Below are positions 6,698-11,790 of a stretch of DNA of 11,790 bases, in pieces. This DNA is from an uncultured Lachnospiraceae bacterium (GTDB lineage: Bacteria; Bacillota; Clostridia; Lachnospirales; Lachnospiraceae), in assembly GCA_902496125.1 (NCBI GenBank), contig CABUZU010000060.1:1-11790 (forward strand), given 5' to 3'. The notes below the pieces were generated by a model. It made no database searches. It had not been told where the DNA came from and saw only the letters and a program-made list of their open reading frames with translations. The translations under genes and the position numbers were made by a program. Position 1 is the stretch's first letter. Each line of letters begins with the position of its first letter.

Positions 6698-6716
6698 AAT
6701 TCCCCCTTAATTTTTT
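6686..6716. terminator. Bidirectional terminator between HTH copy 2 and paaK
   Basis: GGGGGAA-ttaaaa-TTCCCCC (6687-6706) followed on the plus strand by TTAATTTTTT. On the minus strand the hairpin lies directly after the paaK stop (6715-6717) and is followed by CTCTTTTG. It serves two convergent transcripts and is compact enough to contain the HTH2 stop codon. Confidence 0.8.
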
Positions 6717-8022
6717 ATGATTTATAAAGATTTCTCTTATCAACTACACGAACGGCTTTACCTTCGCTTCTGACAATGGACTTCGGAGCTAGTACTTTTA
6801 CATTTACGGTAATTCCTAACATATCGCGAAGTGCAGATACTAATTTTCTTTCTTTTGCTGTTGTATCTACATTGCCTTCTGCTGCCATCTCTGGTGTTAA
6901 TTCTACTTGAACTTCAATTGTATCGTTGTTCTTAATACGGTCTACAATAATCTGATAGTTTGCTTGATAGCCTTGCTGTAATAATACAGTTTCAATCTGT
7001 GAAGGCCATACGTTTACACCTTTAATAACCATCATATCATCGCTTCTACCCATTGGTTTATGCATACGAATATGAGTACGTCCGCAAGAGCATTTCTTAC
7101 GAGTTAAGTAGCAAAGGTCACGAGTGCGATAACGAAGAAGTGGATAAGCTTCCTTGGTAATACAGGTAAATACTAATTCACCTACTTCTCCTTCTGGAAG
7201 TACTTCTCCTGTTTCAGGATTAATAATTTCTGGAATGAAGTGGTCTTCTTGAACGTGCATACCTTCCTGTTCTTCACATTCAAAGGATACACCAGGTCCA
7301 CACATTTCGGTAAGACCGTAGATATCGTAAGCTTTAATTCCTAATGCTTCTTCAATACTATGTCTCATTTCTTCTGTCCAAGGTTCTGCACCGAAGATTC
7401 CTGCTTTTAATTTAATCTTATCTTTAAGTCCTCTTTCTTTAATGCTTTCACCAAGGTTTGCAGCATAAGAAGGAGTACAGCAAAGAATCGTAGAACCTAA
7501 GTCTGTCATAAATTGGAGCTGTCTTTCGGTATTACCAGATGACATTGGAAGGGTTAAGGAACCAACCTTATGGGAACCACCGTGTAAACCAGAACCACCG
7601 GTAAATAATCCATATCCATAAGATACATGAACGACGTCTTCTTTTGTTCCGCCTGCTGCCATAATAGCTCTCGCACAACATTCTTCCCATTCATCTACAT
7701 CGTTTTGTGTATAGAATGCTACGACTCTACGTCCTGTCGTTCCACTTGTTGACTGGATACGTACACATTCTTCTAATGGTCTTGCAACTAATCCATATGG
7801 ATATTGGTCACGAAGGTCATCCTTCGTAATAAAAGGAAGTTTATGTAAATCTTCAATTCCTTTGATATCTTCTGGTTTTACACCCATCTCGTCCATTTTG
7901 TTATGGTAAAATTTAACATTGTCATAGACGTATTTTACTTGCTTTACAAGTCTTTCACTTTGTAATGCCTGTAACTGCTCTACTGGCATAGTTTCGATTT
8001 CTGGTTGGTAATAGTTTCCCAT
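6715..8022 (-). CDS. paaK: Phenylacetate-CoA ligase-like (aryl-acid:CoA ligase, AMP-forming)
   Basis: A 435-residue member of the ANL adenylate-forming superfamily, PaaK branch. It converts an aryl acid (phenylacetate, indoleacetate or similar), ATP and CoA into aryl-acyl-CoA, AMP and PPi in the cytoplasm. Visible motifs: phosphate-binding loop STSGTTGR (91-98); YGLTE (235-239); the Arg-Asp pair RTRD (299-302) that contacts the adenylate ribose; hinge region GRSDDMMVIKGVNVWP (325-340); C-terminal catalytic Lys422 in SEGKAVRV; and a CSCG pair (311-314) in the position where PaaK-like enzymes often carry Cys. The length matches the family (about 430-440). The start at 8022 (MGNYYQPEIE) is chosen because GGAGG (8031-8035) is 8 bases upstream; a GTG at 8037 overlaps that site. 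It is last in the operon, 33 bp after iorB. The exact aryl substrate cannot be read from sequence. Confidence 0.9.
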   Translation of the reverse strand: MGNYYQPEIETMPVEQLQALQSERLVKQVKYVYDNVKFYHNKMDEMGVKPEDIKGIEDLHKLPFITKDDLRDQYPYGLVARPLEECVRIQSTSGTTGRRVVAFYTQNDVDEWEECCARAIMAAGGTKEDVVHVSYGYGLFTGGSGLHGGSHKVGSLTLPMSSGNTERQLQFMTDLGSTILCCTPSYAANLGESIKERGLKDKIKLKAGIFGAEPWTEEMRHSIEEALGIKAYDIYGLTEMCGPGVSFECEEQEGMHVQEDHFIPEIINPETGEVLPEGEVGELVFTCITKEAYPLLRYRTRDLCYLTRKKCSCGRTHIRMHKPMGRSDDMMVIKGVNVWPSQIETVLLQQGYQANYQIIVDRIKNNDTIEVQVELTPEMAAEGNVDTTAKERKLVSALRDMLGITVNVKVLAPKSIVRSEGKAVRVVDKRNLYKS

Positions 8023-8030
8023 TCTAATTG

Positions 8031-8035
8031 CCTCC
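8031..8035 (-). promoter_or_regulatory. Ribosome binding site deciding the paaK start
   Basis: GGAGG on the minus strand, 8 bases before ATG 8022. The longer reading from GTG 8037 overlaps this site and has none of its own. Confidence 0.75.
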
Positions 8036-8055
8036 ACTATTTCAATTATTTTTCT

Positions 8056-8628
8056 TTAGTTTGTACCACGTCCAAGCTCAAATGCTTTATGGTTTAACTC
8101 TACAAACTTGGCAGGAACACATTCCTCAATTGCTTTCTGCCATTTTTCTACTGGGATATCAAAGTATTTTGATAATCTTCCCATTAATACTATATTAACT
8201 GCTTTGGAAGAACCTGCTTCATTTGCAAGTGCTAAACATTCCATTGCATCGACATTGACACCAAGCTTTTGTGCTTTTTCTAGAAGATTTTCTGGATAGT
8301 CTGCTGCACCGATGATAACTGGCATTGGGTCAATTTTTTGAATGTTTGTCACAATTCTTCCATCTGGTTTTAAGTATTCTAAGTAACGAACTGCTTCTAG
8401 CTGTTCAAAGGAAACGATAAAATCTGCTTCCCCTTTATCAATAATTGGAGAATATACTTTATCTCCAAAACGAACATATGTAACAACGCTTCCACCACGT
8501 TGGCTCATACCGTGAACTTCTGATACTTTTACATCATAGCCTTCCTTTAAAAGCAAATGTCCAAGTAATTTACTTGCTAATAAGGAACCTTGTCCACCGA
8601 CACCAACAATCATAACATTTTTAGTCAT
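8056..8628 (-). CDS. iorB: Indolepyruvate:ferredoxin oxidoreductase, beta subunit
   Basis: A 190-residue gamma-type domain of the 2-oxoacid:ferredoxin oxidoreductase superfamily, the small partner of IorA. The glycine-rich GVGGQG (9-14) near the N-terminus and EVHGMSQRGGSV (37-48) are hallmarks of IorB. The IorA2-IorB2 enzyme interconverts arylpyruvate plus CoA and aryl-acetyl-CoA plus CO2 with ferredoxin. The length is normal for the family. The start at 8628 (MTKNVMIVG) is chosen: AGGAGGG (8636-8642) lies just before it and overlaps the iorA stop (TAAGGAGGG), so the two subunits are translationally close-coupled with a 13-base gap. The longer reading from 8694 would overlap iorA and is not supported. 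Confidence 0.93.
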   Translation of the reverse strand: MTKNVMIVGVGGQGSLLASKLLGHLLLKEGYDVKVSEVHGMSQRGGSVVTYVRFGDKVYSPIIDKGEADFIVSFEQLEAVRYLEYLKPDGRIVTNIQKIDPMPVIIGAADYPENLLEKAQKLGVNVDAMECLALANEAGSSKAVNIVLMGRLSKYFDIPVEKWQKAIEECVPAKFVELNHKAFELGRGTN

Positions 8629-8635
8629 CGTATTT

Positions 8636-8642
8636 CCCTCCT
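8636..8642 (-). promoter_or_regulatory. Ribosome binding site of iorB overlapping the iorA stop codon
   Basis: The minus strand reads TAAGGAGGG, where TAA is the iorA stop. This fits coupled translation and equal subunit supply. Confidence 0.75.
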
Positions 8643-10375
8643 TATTCGCCTGCCTGTAGGGCATCATGTTTACAAAGCTGCTTACATACTCCACAACCTA
8701 CACAAAGGGTTACATCAATGACTGCTTTTTTATCTTTTACCGTAATTGCAGGACAGCCAAGCTTCATACAAGCTTTACATCCCTTACAGTTATCCTCTAC
8801 AACCTTTAATGGTTTGTTGTGTTTTACATATTTAAGTAATGCACAAGGACGACGGCTAATGATTACAGAAGGTTCTTCTGCTGCTAATTCTTCTTTCACT
8901 GCCTCATCACAAGCTTTCAGATCATAAGGGTCTACTACTCTTACACGGTTAAATCCCATCGCTTTGCAAAGTGCCTCAAGATTAATCTTACCTGCTGGGT
9001 CTCCTTTGATATTATAACCGGTTGTAGGATTCTGTTGATGTCCTGTCATACCAGTAATGGAATTATCTAAGATTACAACAGTTGAATTACTCTGGTTGTA
9101 AGCAATATTTGCAAGACCTGTCATACCAGAATGCATAAAGGTAGAATCACCAATAACTGCTACAGTTTTACCTTCGCTTTCTTTACCAAGTGCTTTGTTA
9201 AATCCATGAATCGAACTAATCGAACCGCCCATGCAAAGTGTCATATCCATTGCACTAAGAGGAGCTACTGCACCTAATGTATAACATCCGATGTCACCGG
9301 CTGCATGAATTTTCAATTTGTTCAGTACGGTGAATGTACTTCTGTGCGGGCATCCCGGACACAAAATCGGCGGACGCGCCGGAAGGTTCGGATATGGTTT
9401 TGTCTCAACATTCTGTCCTAATACTTTCTCACGCAAGAGGTTTGCACTGTACTCACCCTGACGGGTAAAGATTTCCTTGCCAATACACTCAATCCCCCAT
9501 GCTTTTACCTGCTCTTCAATTACCGGCTCCAATTCTTCAAATATGTAAAGTTTGTCTACTTTTTTTGCAAACTCTTCAATCAATTTTTTCGGAAGCGGAT
9601 ATACCATACCAAGTTTTAACACAGATGCCTGCGGAAATACTTCCTTCACATACTGATAAGGAATACCACTGGTAATGAAACCAATGGATGTATCGTTGTA
9701 TTCTGCTTTGTTAATTGCAAAGTCAGAACCATCTTTCTCTAAACGGTTCATGCGGTCTTCCACATGAAGATGACGCTTAATCGCATTACCCGGCATCATA
9801 ACATTTTTGCCCGGATTTCTCTCATATGGTTTATCTTCCGGCTCCACACGGTCTTCCAATACAACAGGACCCTGTGAATGTGCCAGTCTTGTCGTCGTGC
9901 GAAGAATTACCGGTGTGTCATATTCCTCACTGATTCGGTAAGCTTCTTTGACAAAATCTTTTGCTTCCTGGCTGTCGGACGGCTCCAATACCGGTACCAG
10001 TGCAGCACGTGCTACACAACGGGTATCCTGCTCGTTCTGGGAACTGTAAAGTCCCGGATCATCCGCTACAACCATCATAAGACCACCGTTTGCTCCAATA
10101 TAAGAAGCGGTATACAATGGGTCACTCGCCACATTTAACCCTACATGCTTCATCGATGCCATTGCGCGGACACCGCTGATGGATGCACCAATTGCCACCT
10201 CAGTAGCAACTTTCTCGTTCGGCGACCATTCGCAGTAAATATCGTCATACTGTACCAGATTCTCGCTAATCTCCGTACTCGGTGTTCCCGGATAAGCAGC
10301 CGATACTTTTACCCCGGCTTCATAAGCACCACGGGCAATCGCTTCATTTCCTAACATAATCTTCTGTTTCGCCAT
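8642..10375 (-). CDS. iorA: Indolepyruvate:ferredoxin oxidoreductase, alpha subunit
   Basis: A 577-residue catalytic subunit with thiamine-diphosphate and Fe-S centres. Domains: N-terminal pyrimidine-binding domain with AYPGTPSTEI (27-36); transketolase C-like segment (about 220-310); CPGCPHR (339-345); pyrophosphate-binding domain with GDIGCYTLG (360-368), GDSTF (409-413) and ILDN (435-438); and a C-terminal ferredoxin domain with C530-x2-C533-x2-C536-x4-C541-P and C558-x2-C561-x2-C564-x3-C568. It oxidises aryl-pyruvates from aromatic amino acids, or runs in reverse by reductive carboxylation of aryl-acetyl-CoA. The start at 10375 (MAKQKIMLGNEA) matches the family N-terminus; AGGAGG is at 10388-10393, a long 12-base spacing. 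An ATG at 10387 abuts that site, and the TTG at 10426 has no site. First gene of the iorA-iorB-paaK operon. The 5' part is visibly richer in GC than the 3' part. Confidence 0.93.
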   Translation of the reverse strand: MAKQKIMLGNEAIARGAYEAGVKVSAAYPGTPSTEISENLVQYDDIYCEWSPNEKVATEVAIGASISGVRAMASMKHVGLNVASDPLYTASYIGANGGLMMVVADDPGLYSSQNEQDTRCVARAALVPVLEPSDSQEAKDFVKEAYRISEEYDTPVILRTTTRLAHSQGPVVLEDRVEPEDKPYERNPGKNVMMPGNAIKRHLHVEDRMNRLEKDGSDFAINKAEYNDTSIGFITSGIPYQYVKEVFPQASVLKLGMVYPLPKKLIEEFAKKVDKLYIFEELEPVIEEQVKAWGIECIGKEIFTRQGEYSANLLREKVLGQNVETKPYPNLPARPPILCPGCPHRSTFTVLNKLKIHAAGDIGCYTLGAVAPLSAMDMTLCMGGSISSIHGFNKALGKESEGKTVAVIGDSTFMHSGMTGLANIAYNQSNSTVVILDNSITGMTGHQQNPTTGYNIKGDPAGKINLEALCKAMGFNRVRVVDPYDLKACDEAVKEELAAEEPSVIISRRPCALLKYVKHNKPLKVVEDNCKGCKACMKLGCPAITVKDKKAVIDVTLCVGCGVCKQLCKHDALQAGE

Positions 10376-10407
10376 GTCTGTTTTCATCCTCCTAGTTGTT
10401 TGTCCTT

Positions 10408-10429
10408 GGTTTAGCTCCTCTGCCAAACC
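10408..10429 (-). promoter_or_regulatory. Hairpin in the iorA leader
   Basis: On the minus strand GGTTTGGC-AGAGGA-GCTAAACC forms an 8-bp stem with one G-U pair. It sits between the predicted promoter and the iorA ribosome binding site. There is no T run, so it is not a terminator. It could affect translation or mRNA stability, but no known riboswitch class is recognised. Confidence 0.4.
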
Positions 10430-10440
10430 CTAATGATACT

Positions 10441-10469
10441 ATTCTATCACATTTGCTCATAAATGGGAA
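10441..10469 (-). promoter_or_regulatory. Candidate promoter of iorA-iorB-paaK
   Basis: TAGAAT (bases 10446-10441) carries an extended -10 TG. The best -35 at 17 bases is a weak TTCCCA (10469-10464). It lies just after the NYN stop codon. No clear terminator separates the two genes, so some readthrough from the NYN gene is possible. Confidence 0.45.
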
Positions 10470-10478
10470 ATTATTTCA

Positions 10479-11396
10479 TCATCTTTTCAGATAAACATTC
10501 TTCTGATTATTGCCCACGTTTTCAACCTGAAGTGCACGGATGGAGTGCACCAGTTTCTGAAACGTTGCATATCCCAATTTCTTTACCTTAAAATTCGGGA
10601 AATGGTCATACACCTTCTGCGCCAGCTGTCCAATATCAATTCCTGTGACGCCCGCCTTTTTCACCGTATCAACCATAAATTGTTCCACTTCTTTGGCATC
10701 ATTTTTCAGAATTACCTGAATACTGGTATGATTTCTCTTCAATTCAAAATTATCCAAATCCTCAATAAATCTCGACAGCGAACTATAACCATAATTTCTC
10801 ACGTCAAAATCGGAATATTTTTTCACAAGGGCGCTTCCAATTTCACCAAGTCCCGTATCTTTTCCATTGTTTTCGTTTGTCGTAATAACTTCCAAAACAG
10901 CATCCGAAATTTTCTTTTTTGAAACGGCATTTTTCTTTTCTTTTTTATTTTCCTCTTTGTCGCCCTCAAGTAAAAGCTCAATATTCGTAAATACCGAGCA
11001 TGCACCACGGAATGATTTCGGCGTCTTGCTCTCGCCCATGCCAATCACTTCCATGCCGGATTCCCGCAGGCGGCTCGCTAATCTTGTAAAGTCACCGTCC
11101 GATGACACAATGCAGAATCCTTCTACATTTCCTGCATACAAAATGTCCATCGCATCAATAATCAGTGCCGAATCCGTCGCATTTTTCCCTGTCGTATTGC
11201 GAAACTGCTGAATCGGCGTAATCGACCGCTCCGCCAGCTCACTTTTCCATTTGTTCATGTGGTAGTCGGTGAAATCGCCGTAAATACGTCGATACGTCGC
11301 CACCCCATGCCTTGTCATTTCGTCCAGAATACTGTCAATATATTTTGCTGATATGTTGTCCGAATCAATCAGCAGCGCAAATCGTTTGTCGCTCAT
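10479..11396 (-). CDS. NYN-domain (PIN-like, LabA-type) protein with two OST-HTH/LOTUS domains
   Basis: A 305-residue cytoplasmic protein. Residues about 5-145 form an NYN/LabA-like PIN-fold domain with the acidic set expected for a metal-dependent ribonuclease: Asp11, Asp13 and Asn14 in LLIDSDNIS; Asp75 in NATDSALIID; and Asp100/Asp102 in VSSDGDFTRL. A charged Lys/Glu linker (146-163) leads to two OST-HTH (LOTUS) domains, about 164-230 and 236-304; each ends in the typical LGY/YGY…F…L pattern followed by a strand. LOTUS domains in this setting are known or proposed to bind RNA. The family is widespread in bacteria as an uncharacterised NYN-LOTUS protein, probably acting in RNA turnover or maturation; no specific substrate can be named. 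The ATG at 11396 has AAGGAA at 11405-11410. GC content in its 5' half is high for this window. It has its own promoter and ends 103 bp before the iorA start. Confidence 0.88.
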   Translation of the reverse strand: MSDKRFALLIDSDNISAKYIDSILDEMTRHGVATYRRIYGDFTDYHMNKWKSELAERSITPIQQFRNTTGKNATDSALIIDAMDILYAGNVEGFCIVSSDGDFTRLASRLRESGMEVIGMGESKTPKSFRGACSVFTNIELLLEGDKEENKKEKKNAVSKKKISDAVLEVITTNENNGKDTGLGEIGSALVKKYSDFDVRNYGYSSLSRFIEDLDNFELKRNHTSIQVILKNDAKEVEQFMVDTVKKAGVTGIDIGQLAQKVYDHFPNFKVKKLGYATFQKLVHSIRALQVENVGNNQKNVYLKR

Positions 11397-11441
11397 ATCC
11401 CTGCTTCCTTTCTACTGATTTATAGGAAAATGTTCTTTTTT

Positions 11442-11470
11442 ATTCTATCACAGCACCATACCCCCTGCAA
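11442..11470 (-). promoter_or_regulatory. Promoter of the NYN-LOTUS gene
   Basis: TTGCAG (11470-11465) and TAGAAT (11447-11442), 17-base spacer, with an extended -10 TG. It shares the 12-mer TGTGATAGAATA with the candidate ior promoter. Confidence 0.6.
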
Positions 11471-11472
11471 CA

Positions 11473-11790
11473 TTAGACAAATTTCTCTTTTAACCTATCC
11501 ATACATTCTCTATCCATTCCAATACTCTGAAAATAATTGGATACATCTCCATATTTTTCTCGAAACATCTTCAAAAACATTTCCATAAAATATTTGTTTG
11601 GCGTTACAATCGCCATATCAATATCTGAATTCTGCTTAATATACTCAAGTCTTTGTTTAATATAATATTTTGTAACTACATAATTCTCAATAATATCCTC
11701 ATCTTTCACCCCGGCAAATAAGAGCAAAACAGCAGAAACGACACCACTTCTATCTTTTCCGGCAGAGCAATTAAAAATAACTCCTTGTGG
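11473..11790 (-). CDS. Tyrosine/dual-specificity protein phosphatase-like, C-terminal part (5' end outside window)
   Basis: The reading frame is open to the right edge; 105 codons are visible. The second visible stretch, GVIFNCSAGKDRSG, is the cysteine-based phosphatase P-loop C-x5-R: catalytic Cys at visible residue 8 and Arg at residue 14. It closely resembles the HCTAGKDRTG signature of the bacterial Tyr-phosphatase family that includes Listeria LipA-like and mycobacterial PtpB-like enzymes (Y_phosphatase3 type). The following segment (DEDIIENYVVTKYYI…) and the end (…NYFQSIGMDRECMDRLKEKFV) fit the C-terminal helices of that family. The residue before the Cys is Asn, not the usual His. Substrates could be phosphotyrosine, phosphoserine or phosphoinositide; none can be chosen here. 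Composition is AT-rich compared with the NYN gene. No terminator is seen between its stop and the NYN promoter. Confidence 0.85.
   Translation of the reverse strand, partial: PQGVIFNCSAGKDRSGVVSAVLLLFAGVKDEDIIENYVVTKYYIKQRLEYIKQNSDIDMAIVTPNKYFMEMFLKMFREKYGDVSNYFQSIGMDRECMDRLKEKFV

Noticed and set aside
8629..8694. Longer iorB start at 8694
   Set aside because: It overlaps the end of iorA out of frame and has no family-like sequence; the start at 8628 has an ideal ribosome binding site and the GVGGQG motif at the usual distance.
10376..10426. Longer iorA start at TTG 10426 or ATG 10387
   Set aside because: The TTG has no ribosome binding site and sits in a hairpin; the ATG at 10387 directly abuts AGGAGG with no spacing. 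The family-like N-terminus begins at 10375.
10545..11211. Plus-strand open frames of 114-125 codons within the NYN region
   Set aside because: They are shadows of the NYN-LOTUS gene, lacking ribosome binding sites and recognisable domains.
1..11790. tRNA or rRNA genes and sigma-54 promoters
   Set aside because: No cloverleaf-like or rRNA-like segment, and no convincing GG-N10-GC element, was found by eye in the gaps between genes.

Overview
The window looks like chromosomal DNA of a low-GC Gram-positive anaerobe of the Clostridia, most likely a Lachnospiraceae member. This is inference from gene families and signals, not from a marker gene. Supporting signs are strong AGGAGG-type ribosome binding sites, sortase-anchored surface proteins, clostridial-style c-di-GMP-I (GEMM-I) riboswitches, a ferredoxin-dependent 2-oxoacid oxidoreductase, and small excisionase-like HTH proteins of a type common in Lachnospiraceae. 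Sampled GC is about 38% in the 3' part of iorA (8761-9120) and about 49% further right (9901-10260).

Layout. (1) 1-5496, minus strand: a sortase-pilus operon. A 1665-residue VWA/fibro-slime/SpaA tip-adhesin-like protein is followed, after a 97-bp gap holding a perfect hairpin, by the start of a major pilin-like gene that runs off the left edge. A sigma-A-like promoter (TTGAAA-N17-TATACT) lies about 60 bases upstream of the adhesin start. (2) 5497-5818: divergent intergenic region with that promoter, a perfect 8-bp inverted repeat, and the promoter of the first riboswitch. (3) 5819-6716, plus strand: two tandem, diverged copies of one cassette: promoter, GEMM-I riboswitch, terminator-like expression platform, then a 70-75 residue HTH protein. 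(4) 6686-8022 and on to 10375, minus strand: iorA-iorB-paaK operon, ending at a bidirectional terminator shared with the second HTH gene. (5) 10479-11396, minus: NYN nuclease-like protein with two OST-HTH/LOTUS domains. (6) 11473-11790, minus: 3' part of a tyrosine/dual-specificity phosphatase-like gene that enters from the right edge.

How the parts may work together. The two riboswitches tie expression of two near-identical DNA-binding proteins to intracellular c-di-GMP, and these genes are transcribed divergently from a surface-pilus operon. The simplest hypothesis is a relay: c-di-GMP acts on the riboswitches, these set the level of the small HTH proteins, and the proteins act on the pilus promoter. 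The first link (aptamer recognition) is strong; the second (pilus regulation) is inferred only from position. The iorAB-paaK operon makes a separate module joining aryl-acid activation to arylpyruvate/aryl-acyl-CoA interconversion. The iorA gene itself appears compositionally mosaic.

Several longest-ORF starts are wrong in this window. Starts were corrected for both HTH genes, paaK, iorB and iorA from ribosome-binding sites and family N-termini.
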